Below, one piece after another: positions 1-7,548 of a stretch of 40,606 bases of DNA. Position 1 is the first letter of the stretch, and each line of letters starts with the position of its first letter. This stretch comes from Prevotellaceae bacterium UBA2738 (GTDB taxonomy: Bacteria; Bacteroidota; Bacteroidia; Bacteroidales; Bacteroidaceae). A model generated the notes under the pieces. The model made no database searches, was not told the DNA's origin, and saw only the letters and a list, made by a program, of their open reading frames with translations. The position numbers were made by a program, and so were the translations under genes. The stretch lies in NCBI GenBank assembly GCA_002353585.1, contig DEJW01000043.1:1-40606 (forward strand), read 5' to 3'.

Positions 1-189
1 CAACCTATTTCAGTATAAGACATTGTTTACAAAAGTTACATTTTCTACATTTTCTACATTTCTACAAAATCACGATGTTCACCTTGTTCACCTTGTTCAC
101 CTTGTTCACCAAAAACATCAAGTTAACCTTGTTTACCTTGTTTACCTAAAAACATCAAGTTAACCTTGTTAACCTTGTTAACCTTTTTT
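1..189. repeat. Tandem 9-bp repeat arrays
   Basis: Units of nine bases follow one another: TTTTCTACA near 41-66, then CTTGTTCAC, CTTGTTTAC and CTTGTTAAC variants between about 76 and 186. The block AACATCAAGTTAACCTTG occurs twice (near 114 and 151), so there is also a longer repeat of about 37 bases. No open reading frame is convincing here. The gene to the left lies outside the window, so it is not known whether the array starts at a gene end. Confidence 0.85.
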
Positions 190-454
190 GCGTCTGGTGA
201 TTGGCTGAAATGTTAAAAACTACTATGCACAAAAGGGCGAAAGTGTGCAAAGACGGCTTTTCTGAGAGGAAAAGTGATTTTTCTTGCAACGGGCTGTTAT
301 TCAAGGGATTACGAATACGTAAATAAACAGGATATAAAAGCTATGCTTTTAGCGCTAAATGTAATGCTTTTAGCGGTAGAAGTAATGCTTTTACACCATA
401 AAAGTAATGCCTCTGTGTAGGAAAGAGACTAAAGTGTTAAAAACTACCTAAAAC
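190..454. other. Intergenic stretch with no gene seen
   Basis: No supported coding frame or RNA gene was found. The words GTTAAAAACTACTA (near 212) and GTTAAAAACTACCTA (near 434) recur about 220 bases apart. The 21-bp array at 343-410 lies inside this stretch. Confidence 0.5.
343..413. repeat. 21-22 bp tandem repeat array (3 units plus)
   Basis: Units beginning ATGCTTTTA start at 343, 364 and 385, and a fourth partial unit starts at 407, giving a period of 21, 21 and 22. The third unit, GCTTTTACACCATAAAAG followed by TAATGCCTCT, is nearly the same as bases 19732-19759. This array and the one upstream of 19926 are therefore related by sequence, not only by period. Confidence 0.85.
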
Positions 455-485
455 TTGCCCATATTAAGTTAAAGTAGTACCTTTG
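455..485 (+). promoter_or_regulatory. Bacteroidota-type promoter, no obvious gene downstream
   Basis: A TTG at 455-457 and TACCTTTG at 478-485 are separated by 20 bases, fitting the Bacteroidota primary sigma consensus. Transcription would start near 491, at the foot of a perfect 7-bp hairpin (arms GTCATTC and GAATGAC, loop GGAG, 489-506). A second TACTTTTG lies at 534-541. The next gene, guaA, points the other way, so any product would be a small RNA or antisense transcript. Confidence 0.45.
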
Positions 486-621
486 CATTGTCATTCGGAG
501 GAATGACACGTTAACGGGAACGGGAACGGGAACTACTTTTGAACCTTCGATCTTTGACATACTTTCATAAAACGACAAGATGACTCGCAAGAGTACAAAA
601 CGCTACGCAACAAAACGAAAA

Positions 622-653
622 GGCCAGCTCAGCTGGGGGGTGCTGAACTGACC
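622..653 (-). terminator. guaA transcription terminator
   Basis: On the minus strand bases 653-642 pair with 633-622 in a 12-bp stem that is complete if two G-U pairs are allowed. The loop is eight bases and C-rich. The stem is followed by TTTTCGTTTTG. On the plus strand the two wobble positions become C-A mismatches, so the structure is built for the minus strand. It lies about 28 bases past the guaA stop. Confidence 0.85.
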
Positions 654-680
654 TGTATCGTTGAAGTGAGGAGCAAAGCC

Positions 681-2288
681 CTACTCCCACTCTATTGTTG
701 CTGGTGGCTTTGAAGAGACGTCATAGCAAACGCGGTTGATGCCCTTTACCTCGCGGATTATGCGGTTTGACACATCGGCAAGGAAATCGTATGGCAACTG
801 TGCCCAGTCGGCTGTCATAGCGTCTGAGGATGTTACGGCTCTCAGAGCAACAGGATTCTCGTAGGTGCGCTCATCGCCCATCACACCTACAGACTTCACA
901 TCGGAGAGCAATATTGCACCTGCCTGCCATATCTGGTCGTAGAGGCTCACTTCTATCTCGCCATTCTGCATGTTGGCTGGTACACCTGCTGCCAGAACCT
1001 TGCGAGCCTCCTCGCCAGAGAGTTTGGTCTTATAGTTGCGCAGTCCGTTGATAAAGATATCGTCGGCATCCTGCAACACTCGCACTTTCTCTGGGGTTAT
1101 GTCGCCAAGGATGCGCACTGCCAGTCCTGGTCCTGGGAACGGATGACGGGTAATAAGATGCTCAGGCATGCCCATAGAACGACCTACCCGGCGCACCTCA
1201 TCCTTGAACAGCCACTTCAGAGGTTCGCAGAGCTTCAAGCCCATCTTCTCAGGCAGTCCGCCCACGTTATGATGGCTCTTGATAACCTTGCCCGTGATGT
1301 TGAGCGACTCGATACGATCAGGATAGATGGTTCCCTGAGCAAGCCACTTGGCACCCTCTATCTTCTTAGCCTCTGCCTCGAAGACATCGATGAAGCCTGC
1401 GCCTATAATCTTACGCTTCTTCTCTGGCTCTGAAACGCCAGCGAGCTCTGAGTAGAACTTCTGTGAAGCATCAACACCTCTCACGTTCAAGCCGAGGCAC
1501 TCATAGTCGCGAAGCACATCAGTAAACTCGTTCTTGCGCAACAGACCGTTGTTGACGAAGATACAGGTAAGGTTCTCGCCAATAGCCTTATTGAGCAACA
1601 CTGCTGCTACGCTTGAGTCAACACCACCAGACAAGCCAAGGATAACCTTGTCATTGCCTACCTGCTCACGAATCTCCTTTACGGTCTGCTCCACGAAGCT
1701 GTTTGGCGACCAGTCTTGCTTACTGCCACAGATGTCCACCACAAAGTTTTTCAGCAACAGGGTGCCGTCAACAGAGTGGAACACCTCAGGATGATACTGC
1801 ACACCCCAAATCTTCTCGTCATTGGCAGCATAAGCAGCATACTTAACGGTGGAGGTGGATGCAATGGCACGGAAGCCCTCTGGCAACTTGGTTATAGTAT
1901 CGCCATGTGACATCCACACCTGAGAGTTCTCAGCGAAATTCTTGAGTATAGGATTATCTTTCTCCATAAACTCAAGGTTGGCACGACCATACTCACGAGT
2001 GCCCTCTGGCTCCACATTACCGCCAAAGGTGTAAGCCATGAGCTGAGCACCATAGCAAATGCCCAGAATAGGATATTTGCCCCTGATCTGTGAGAAATCA
2101 AACTTAAATGCCCTCTCCTCATATACGGAATAAGGTGAACCGCTCAGGATGACACCAATGACGTCAGGGTCATTCTGCGGAAACTTATTGTAGGGCATGA
2201 TTTCGCAGAAGGTGTTCAGTTCTCTGACGCGACGGCCTATGAGCTGAGTGGTCTGCGAGCCGAAATCTAATATTATAATCTTTTGCAT
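681..2288 (-). CDS. guaA: GMP synthase (glutamine-hydrolysing)
   Basis: Makes GMP from XMP, ATP and glutamine in the cytoplasm, the last step of guanine nucleotide synthesis. The 535 residues carry both expected parts. The class I glutamine amidotransferase domain has the nucleophile in GICYGAQ (Cys78) and the His-Glu pair in YHPEVF (His166, Glu168). The ATP pyrophosphatase domain has the P-loop SGGVDSS (220-226), followed by GTIYPDRIES, HHNVGGLPEKM and the C-terminal dimer motif RHPFPGPGLAVR. The length is normal for the family. The gene lies 42 bases after the MurU-like gene on the same strand and ends with a strong terminator at 622-653, so it is probably last in that transcript. No purine riboswitch is seen in the short gap before it. 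Confidence 0.98.
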   Translation of the reverse strand: MQKIIILDFGSQTTQLIGRRVRELNTFCEIMPYNKFPQNDPDVIGVILSGSPYSVYEERAFKFDFSQIRGKYPILGICYGAQLMAYTFGGNVEPEGTREYGRANLEFMEKDNPILKNFAENSQVWMSHGDTITKLPEGFRAIASTSTVKYAAYAANDEKIWGVQYHPEVFHSVDGTLLLKNFVVDICGSKQDWSPNSFVEQTVKEIREQVGNDKVILGLSGGVDSSVAAVLLNKAIGENLTCIFVNNGLLRKNEFTDVLRDYECLGLNVRGVDASQKFYSELAGVSEPEKKRKIIGAGFIDVFEAEAKKIEGAKWLAQGTIYPDRIESLNITGKVIKSHHNVGGLPEKMGLKLCEPLKWLFKDEVRRVGRSMGMPEHLITRHPFPGPGLAVRILGDITPEKVRVLQDADDIFINGLRNYKTKLSGEEARKVLAAGVPANMQNGEIEVSLYDQIWQAGAILLSDVKSVGVMGDERTYENPVALRAVTSSDAMTADWAQLPYDFLADVSNRIIREVKGINRVCYDVSSKPPATIEWE

Positions 2289-2321
2289 AAGTATTCGTTT
2301 TAAGTGGGAGTAAATACTCCA

Positions 2322-2349
2322 AACTATGAACTATGAACTATGAACTGTG
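2322..2349. repeat. Heptanucleotide array AACTATG x4
   Basis: Three copies of AACTATG and one of AACTGTG follow each other without spacing. The stop codon of the MurU-like gene (2331-2333) lies inside the array. In the sense direction of that gene the unit reads AGTTCAT. A further two heptads (AACTGTA, AACTGTT) follow the hairpin element at 2350-2388, as if the element had inserted into a longer array. Confidence 0.9.
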
Positions 2350-3128
2350 CTCCGAGCTTGCTCGCCTGAGCACCTACTGGAGCGCAAGAACTGTAAACTG
2401 TTCAAAAATTCTCCTGCCTGCTCGAGAGTGTCGAGTTTGCCCACATCAAGTATCTTGAGGTCTGGCTGCAGATAGCCGCGAATGTCACACTCGGCACAGT
2501 GCTTGAGATAGAAATCCATGATAGGAAAAGCATCATCCCAGGAGTCCATCAGGGGGAACAGTGTGGTATTGACTACATGGATGCCTGAGAAAGCATATCG
2601 CTTCAGTCCTGCACCTCCACTGCTGATTACCTCTGGGTATGGCGACTTAATCTCACCTGTATTGACATTTATCCAGCCTTTCAGCCTCATAGTGTCGTCG
2701 AACATCAGGTATCGGCTTGTCTGTCTGTCAGACACAAGCAAAGTGGCATCGGCATTCTTTCCATGCTCATAGAAAGCCTTGAGGTCGGTATTGCTCAGTA
2801 TGTCACAGTTATGTATGAGTACTGGCTCACTGAACCACTTGCGTGCTTTCTTTATACCACCACCTGTTTCGAGCAAACGGTCTGACTCGTCGCTGATTTC
2901 TATCTTTACGCCGTATGTGGACGCAAGCAGATGACAATAGTTCTTCAGCTGCTGGGCATGGTGATGAACGTTTACCACTACCCTGTCGGCACCAGCATCC
3001 ACAACCTTACGATATACCCTCTGAATGAGAGGAATATCACCGACAGGTACTAACGCCTTGGGTATAACATCGGTCAATGGCTTCAATCTTGTGCCCTTGC
3101 CTGCGGCAAAAATCATCACCTGTAACAT
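2331..3128 (-). CDS. murU: MurU-like N-acetylmuramate-1-phosphate uridylyltransferase
   Basis: A sugar nucleotidyltransferase with the family signature AAGKGTRLKPLTD (residues 8-20), ETGGGI (87-92) and the metal-binding NCD (107-109). The overall order and length fit MurU, which turns MurNAc-1-phosphate and UTP into UDP-MurNAc in the peptidoglycan recycling route known from Pseudomonas. Related hexose-1-phosphate guanylyl- or uridylyltransferases cannot be excluded. The AmgK-type kinase that would supply the substrate is encoded at 37658, far away. The gene starts 4 bases after rprY. The protein should end near residue 245 (GEFLNSL). The last 20 or so residues, rich in Ser, Arg and Cys, are encoded by a repeat element and heptad array that the frame runs into. 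Confidence 0.8.
   Translation of the reverse strand: MLQVMIFAAGKGTRLKPLTDVIPKALVPVGDIPLIQRVYRKVVDAGADRVVVNVHHHAQQLKNYCHLLASTYGVKIEISDESDRLLETGGGIKKARKWFSEPVLIHNCDILSNTDLKAFYEHGKNADATLLVSDRQTSRYLMFDDTMRLKGWINVNTGEIKSPYPEVISSGGAGLKRYAFSGIHVVNTTLFPLMDSWDDAFPIMDFYLKHCAECDIRGYLQPDLKILDVGKLDTLEQAGEFLNSLQFLRSSRCSGEQARSTVHSS
2350..2388 (+). repeat. 39-bp hairpin element, copy 1
   Basis: The element begins CTCCGAGC and ends GGAGCGCAAG. Its CGAGC/GCTCG arms form a 5-bp stem with a 2-base loop. A second copy in the opposite orientation lies at 5646-5684. The two differ mainly in the loop (TT against TCC) and in one position near CTACTGG. It sits within a heptanucleotide array and supplies part of the C-terminal codons of the MurU-like gene. 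Confidence 0.85.
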
Positions 3129-3132
3129 GCCT

Positions 3133-3843
3133 TTACGCCTCTTCGTTATTGTTTTCTGGTACGATGAGCTTATAACCCTTGCCGTGAATGTTTATAATCT
3201 CGATGTTAGGGTCTTCACGCAGGTGCTTACGCAACTTTGTGATATACACATCCATAGAACGGGCATTGAAGTAGTTGTCGTCAATCCAGATGGTCTTCAG
3301 GGCGAAGTCACGCTGCAGTATCTCGTTAGAGTGAGAGCAGAGCAGTGAGAGCAGTTCATTCTCCTTGGTAGTCAGCTTGGTCTGCTTGTCGCCAATAGAC
3401 AGGAGCTGCTTCTGGGTGTCGAAGAGGAACTTGCCAATCTGATACTGTGTTGACTCCTTAGTCTTCTTGCCACGTACGCGACGCAGGATAGCCTCGATAC
3501 GGAATACGAGCTCCTCCATGGAGAATGGCTTGGTGATATAATCGTCAGCACCAATCTTGAAACCCTCAAGGATATCTTCCTTCATCTGACGTGCAGTGAG
3601 GAAAATGATTGGCACCTCACCATTAGCCTGCCTGATTTCAGTGGCAAGCTGGAAACCATCCTTCTTAGGCATCATAACGTCGAGCACGCAGATGTCATAA
3701 GGATTTTTCAGATAAGCACGATAACCAGCCTCGCCATCAGGATACAAATCGGTGTCATAACCCTTTGCCTGGAGATACTCACGAAGCAACATACCTAAGT
3801 TCTCATCGTCTTCACAAAGAAGAATCTTCAAATTTTCTTCCAT
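3133..3843 (-). CDS. rprY: RprY-type response regulator
   Basis: An OmpR/PhoB-type transcription factor of 236 residues. The receiver domain has the acidic pair EDD (11-13), the phosphorylated Asp55 in CVLDVMMP, Thr83 in FLTA and Lys105 in ITKPF. The second half is a winged-helix DNA-binding domain with the expected NARSMDVYITKLRKHL recognition region. It lies 37 bases downstream of its partner histidine kinase and 4 bases upstream of the MurU-like gene, so the four minus-strand genes from 5485 to 681 are probably co-transcribed. In Bacteroides the RprXY pair has been linked to tetracycline resistance gene expression; its targets here cannot be read from the sequence. Confidence 0.93.
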   Translation of the reverse strand: MEENLKILLCEDDENLGMLLREYLQAKGYDTDLYPDGEAGYRAYLKNPYDICVLDVMMPKKDGFQLATEIRQANGEVPIIFLTARQMKEDILEGFKIGADDYITKPFSMEELVFRIEAILRRVRGKKTKESTQYQIGKFLFDTQKQLLSIGDKQTKLTTKENELLSLLCSHSNEILQRDFALKTIWIDDNYFNARSMDVYITKLRKHLREDPNIEIINIHGKGYKLIVPENNNEEA

Positions 3844-3880
3844 ACTCTTTTCTTTTTTTTGTGGTTATTACTGAATTTAT

Positions 3881-5485
3881 TTATCTTTCCTCTATTGTAG
3901 GTTTACCGTTTGTAGTATCTTCTACATCGCGGTCTATATAGTCCATTCCTATAGTAAATGTAGTACCCTTGCCAAACTCTGAGTTAACAGCAATGGTGCC
4001 TTTATGAATGTCGATTACCTTCTTTACATAAGCCAAACCCAGACCAAAGCCTTTCACATCGTGGCGGTTGCCTGTATGCACACGATAGAACTGCTCAAAG
4101 ATTTTCTTCACATTCTCTTTCTTGATGCCTATACCAGTATCACGGATTGACAGATATACCTTGCCCGCTTCGTTCCATGTCCTGAGGTAAATGTTGATGG
4201 GCTCGTCAGGCTTACGATACTTGACAGCATTATCCATCAGGTTGAATATGAGATTGCTGAAATGGGTCTCCTCAACATAAACGGTAGAGTCAACTGCCTC
4301 CACCTGGGTATATATCTTACCACCAGTATGCTCCACTCTCAAAGAGAATGAATTGGCTATAGTATCAACCATCTCGTTGAGGTCGGCTTCCTTCATCTTG
4401 AAGATGCTCTTCTTCTTGTCAAACATAGACATCTGCAACACCTTCTCTACGAGGAACCTCAGTCGCTTGCTCTCATCATTGATTATGCCACCAAGGTGAT
4501 TGATCATCGACTCAGACTTGTTGACACTCCTATCATTGAGCATCTGCGCTGCAAGGGAAATGCTGGCTATAGGTGTCTTCAATTCATGGGTCATATTGTT
4601 GATGAAGTCATTGCGCATCTCAGAGAACTTCTTCTGACGGAATATAACCACAATGGTGAAGATAAACGTGATGAGAAGAATGCCCGTAAAGACAAGCGCT
4701 GGTATCATGAACCTGATGCTGGAGAAGATGTAAGAATTGATGTTGGGGAAATGTACAGTCACCACACCAGTCTTAGACTGAGGGTCGTTTCTAAACAACA
4801 CCTGAGAGAAACTGTATTCCTTGCCCTCCTCGGAATAATCAGGACAACGATATATCTCATTACCATCATTTGTAGCCACAGTAAAGTGATATGATATATC
4901 TATACCGTTATGTAACAACTCTGCTCTTATGTCCTGATCCATCTGACGGAAGTTGATTCTCTCCTTCAGAGGCTTGTCGCTGGCTGTATAAAGAATGCTG
5001 TACACCACCTCGTCAAGCAAACCTTTCTGGTAGATGTATCTGTTGCGGATAATCTCCTGCATGGATTTCTGGGCATCAGAGATGGCATTACGGTCACGCT
5101 TCACCATCAGTCCACCCTGCACCTTGCGAGGACTCATAGTGAGAGTCTGCAACTGGAATGATGAATAAATGGTACCATCGTCGCCAACAACAGAATACTG
5201 GTGAGAACTCTGTACCTCACCATTACCTAATGCATTGGTTACAACAACAGAATCATTTACTGCTGCCTTGCGTTCTGTGCTCTGAACATCATTCTCCAGA
5301 TAACGCAAAGTCTCGTTCAACTCCATGTTATGCGCCACCTGATTAAGCGAGCGCCTGACAGACTCCTCAAACTGCTCGCGTTTCATCTTTGCCATTTCCT
5401 CAATGTAAGAAATCTGCAAAGCCAGCAAACCCACGAATGAGAGTCCCATTACTATTGCTATTATCCAGATCGTTGACCTTTTCAT
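3881..5485 (-). CDS. rprX: RprX-type sensor histidine kinase
   Basis: A membrane sensor kinase of 534 residues paired with RprY. A membrane segment at about 6-27 is followed by a periplasmic region of about 230 residues, a second segment at about 259-282, and the dimerisation/phosphotransfer box NNMTHELKTPIAS with His300. The C-terminal ATPase domain shows the N box (NLMDNAVKY), the G1 box DTGIGI and the G2 box GFGLGLAYVK. The start is set by the charged-then-hydrophobic MKRSTIW leader. The promoter at 5491-5522 places the transcript start almost at the ATG, so the mRNA may be leaderless. Confidence 0.93.
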   Translation of the reverse strand: MKRSTIWIIAIVMGLSFVGLLALQISYIEEMAKMKREQFEESVRRSLNQVAHNMELNETLRYLENDVQSTERKAAVNDSVVVTNALGNGEVQSSHQYSVVGDDGTIYSSFQLQTLTMSPRKVQGGLMVKRDRNAISDAQKSMQEIIRNRYIYQKGLLDEVVYSILYTASDKPLKERINFRQMDQDIRAELLHNGIDISYHFTVATNDGNEIYRCPDYSEEGKEYSFSQVLFRNDPQSKTGVVTVHFPNINSYIFSSIRFMIPALVFTGILLITFIFTIVVIFRQKKFSEMRNDFINNMTHELKTPIASISLAAQMLNDRSVNKSESMINHLGGIINDESKRLRFLVEKVLQMSMFDKKKSIFKMKEADLNEMVDTIANSFSLRVEHTGGKIYTQVEAVDSTVYVEETHFSNLIFNLMDNAVKYRKPDEPINIYLRTWNEAGKVYLSIRDTGIGIKKENVKKIFEQFYRVHTGNRHDVKGFGLGLAYVKKVIDIHKGTIAVNSEFGKGTTFTIGMDYIDRDVEDTTNGKPTIEER

Positions 5486-5490
5486 GCCTG

Positions 5491-5522
5491 CAAAATTACC
5501 TATTTATAATAATGCCTCAAAA
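5491..5522 (-). promoter_or_regulatory. rprX promoter, probably leaderless transcript
   Basis: On the minus strand TTTTG (5522-5518), 19 bases and TAATTTTG (5498-5491) match the Bacteroidota promoter consensus. Only five bases lie between the -7 element and the rprX ATG (5485). Transcription normally begins 4-7 bases past this element, at or next to the ATG. Confidence 0.7.
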
Positions 5523-5645
5523 TATTTTAAAAAGAATAAACGAAACAAAAGCAATAATTAACATAAAAAGTTTTATATATTTTCATAATAATAATTATAG
5601 GCTACACGTTTTGCATAAACGCATAACCTATACTTTACACCTTGT

Positions 5646-5684
5646 CTTGCGCTCCATAGGTGCTCAGGCGAGCGGAGCTCGGAG
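5646..5684 (-). repeat. 39-bp hairpin element, copy 2
   Basis: This is the inverted second copy of the element at 2350-2388. It lies 17 bases beyond the yraN stop, between AAGTAC/AAGGTAC/AAAGGA words on one side and ACAAGGTGTAAAG on the other. It therefore again seems to sit inside a short tandem repeat. The 5-bp stem CGAGC/GCTCG is kept although the loop differs. Confidence 0.85.
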
Positions 5685-5701
5685 TCCTTTGTACCTTGTA
5701 C

Positions 5702-6139
5702 TTACCACTTTCCTGGTTTGCGACGATACCCTGCCCCTTTACGCCTCTGATCATAATAAAGATAGGAATCTACCACATCAAACGCATTTTCCTTATATAT
5801 AATCTTACAAGACGTTTCTGGAGTTCCTATAACAGAAATGGTATCATAGCGAACTTGAAGATGGCTCAAACGATATAATGAAACGTATTTTGTTGTGGCT
5901 TTGATAATATTGTTTTTCTTTTCAAGATCTATGGCTTCATCTGGCTCACCCCATGTTTCAGAACTTCTCGTCTTAACCTCTATGACATACAAGGTTGTCA
6001 TATCTGCATCTATCGCTACGATATCAAGGTCACGATGCTTATCGTGCCAATCAATATGGCGAATGTAAAGCCCTTTTTCCCTGAGGTACTCAGCAGCCTT
6101 ACATTCGCCCCATTTACCAAGTTCGTTATGTTGCGCCAT
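5702..6139 (-). CDS. yraN: YraN family protein (UPF0102), nuclease-like fold
   Basis: A 145-residue protein of the UPF0102/YraN family, which has a restriction-endonuclease-like fold. The N-terminal WGECKAAEYLREKG and the catalytic-type core DLDIVAID followed by YVIEVKTRS (the D...ExK arrangement) are present, so the putative nuclease site is intact. The cellular substrate is not established for the family; links to Holliday-junction processing are only proposed. It starts 36 bases after the DUF1015 gene on the same strand. The stop codon is followed at once by short AAGTAC/AAGGTAC repeats and the hairpin element. Confidence 0.88.
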   Translation of the reverse strand: MAQHNELGKWGECKAAEYLREKGLYIRHIDWHDKHRDLDIVAIDADMTTLYVIEVKTRSSETWGEPDEAIDLEKKNNIIKATTKYVSLYRLSHLQVRYDTISVIGTPETSCKIIYKENAFDVVDSYLYYDQRRKGAGYRRKPGKW

Positions 6140-6146
6140 AGGTTAA

Positions 6147-6177
6147 TATTGCGCTATTTATGGTGTATTGCGCTATT
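6147..6177. repeat. 12-bp direct repeat across the DUF1015 stop codon
   Basis: TATTGCGCTATT occurs at 6147-6158 and 6166-6177, a period of 19. In the sense direction the first copy overlaps the TAA stop of the DUF1015 gene (6176-6178), which is followed directly by a TAG. The two copies fill almost the whole gap to yraN. Confidence 0.8.
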
Positions 6178-7444
6178 AGTCAAGCTTATGGATTACAAGA
6201 CCTGAGCGCAGCTTTGGCTCAAACCAAGTAGCCTTTGGTGGCATGATATTGCCAGAATCAGCTATATCCATTATCTGTTTCATGGTGACAGGATAGAGTG
6301 CCAATGCCATACGCATTTCACCTGAATCGACCCTGCGCTTGAGTTCGCCAAGACCACGCAGACCACCTACGAAGTCTATGCGCTGTGAAGAACGCAGGTC
6401 GCCTATCTCGAGTATGTCCTGAAGTATCAGACGTGAAGAGATATCAACGTCAAGAACACCGATAGGGTCATTATCATCATAGGTGCCTGGCTTTGCATCG
6501 AGGCTGTACCACTCGCCATCGAGATAGAGAGAGAACTGATGAGCATGCTGAGGACGATACTCTTTCTTGCCCTTCTTCTCTACAACGAAATTCTTGGCGA
6601 GTTTGGCAAGGAACTCCTCTGAGGTGTTGCCGTTGAGGTCCTTAACGACACGGTTGTAGTCGAGGATGGTGAGTTGGCTTGCTTGGAAGCATACAGCCAT
6701 GAAGTAGTTGTACTCCTCATCACCACGATGGTTAGGATTGTTCTTTGCACGCTCTGTACCTACGAGAGCTGCAGCTGCAGAACGATGGTGACCATCAGCA
6801 ATATAGAGAGCAGGCATCTTAGCAAACTCAGCCGTGATGGTCTGTATGTCTGCATCGTCGGATACTATCCACAACTGATGACGGAAACCATCAATAGGAG
6901 CAACGAAGTCGTATTCTGGTTCTGTAGCAGCATATTTCATGATGAGTTTGTCAAGTACTGCGTTGTCTGGATATGCAAAGAACACTGGTTCGATGTTTGC
7001 GTTATTTACACGAACATGCTTCATGCGGTCCTCTTCCTTATCACGACGAGTGAGCTCATGTTTCTTGATGATACCTTTCTCGTAGTCGCCTGAGTAAGCG
7101 CCTACCACAAGACCATACTGGGTCTTCTCCTTGCCACCATTGGCTGGCAGACACGATGTCTGGGCATAGATGTAATACTGCTCTTTCTGGTCCTGCACGA
7201 GCCAGCCTTTATCCTGGAACTTCTGGAACTGACGAGCAGCTTCCTCATACACCTTTGGGTCATACTCTGATGTACCAGGAGCAAAGTTTATCTCTGGCTT
7301 GATGATGTGATAGAGAGACTTCTCGTTATCACCAGCTTCTGCACGAGCTTCTTCAGAATCGAGTACGTCGTAAGGACGAGACTCCACTTCTTCTACAAAC
7401 TGCTTTGGAGGACGGATGCCCTTGAATGGTTTTACTATTGCCAT
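6176..7444 (-). CDS. DUF1015 family protein
   Basis: A 422-residue protein that matches the DUF1015 family common in Bacteroidota and Firmicutes. Recognisable parts are the N-terminal VKPFKGIRPP, the TRRDKEEDRMKHVR region, the IADGHHRSAAA motif and the C-terminal SGLVIHKL. The GHHR motif suggests a serine kinase- or ParB-like nucleotide-binding fold, but the function is unsettled. It often lies beside serA and serC, as here, which hints at a role in serine metabolism. An open frame continues upstream to 7525, but that part crosses a repeat and the serA terminator and is not family-like. The start is therefore placed at the ATG of MAIVKPF. Confidence 0.85.
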   Translation of the reverse strand: MAIVKPFKGIRPPKQFVEEVESRPYDVLDSEEARAEAGDNEKSLYHIIKPEINFAPGTSEYDPKVYEEAARQFQKFQDKGWLVQDQKEQYYIYAQTSCLPANGGKEKTQYGLVVGAYSGDYEKGIIKKHELTRRDKEEDRMKHVRVNNANIEPVFFAYPDNAVLDKLIMKYAATEPEYDFVAPIDGFRHQLWIVSDDADIQTITAEFAKMPALYIADGHHRSAAAALVGTERAKNNPNHRGDEEYNYFMAVCFQASQLTILDYNRVVKDLNGNTSEEFLAKLAKNFVVEKKGKKEYRPQHAHQFSLYLDGEWYSLDAKPGTYDDNDPIGVLDVDISSRLILQDILEIGDLRSSQRIDFVGGLRGLGELKRRVDSGEMRMALALYPVTMKQIMDIADSGNIMPPKATWFEPKLRSGLVIHKLD

Positions 7445-7453
7445 GTTGTTTAG

Positions 7454-7479
7454 ATTGAAGATTAATAAATTGAAGATTA
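7454..7479. repeat. 11-bp direct repeat before the DUF1015 gene
   Basis: ATTGAAGATTA occurs at 7454-7464 and 7469-7479, a period of 15, just upstream of the DUF1015 start codon. Confidence 0.7.
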
Positions 7480-7501
7480 GATGTCTGATATAAAAGACAA
7501 A

Positions 7502-7533
7502 AAATCCCCATGGTACGAGTACCACAGGGATTT
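7502..7533 (-). terminator. serA terminator
   Basis: On the minus strand AAATCCC pairs with GGGATTT, continuing through two G-U pairs and GGTA/TACC around a 4-base loop. A run of T follows directly, giving TTTTTTGTC. It lies 16 bases past the serA stop and separates serA from the DUF1015 gene. Confidence 0.85.
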
Positions 7534-7548
7534 CATTATAACATGTTC

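Noticed and set aside
4496..4894. 132-codon plus-strand frame opposite rprX
   Set aside because: It is antisense to the conserved kinase core, with no promoter or ribosome site.
7445..7525. N-terminal extension of the DUF1015 gene
   Set aside because: It covers the serA terminator and a direct repeat, and is not family-like. The ATG at 7444 begins the conserved part.
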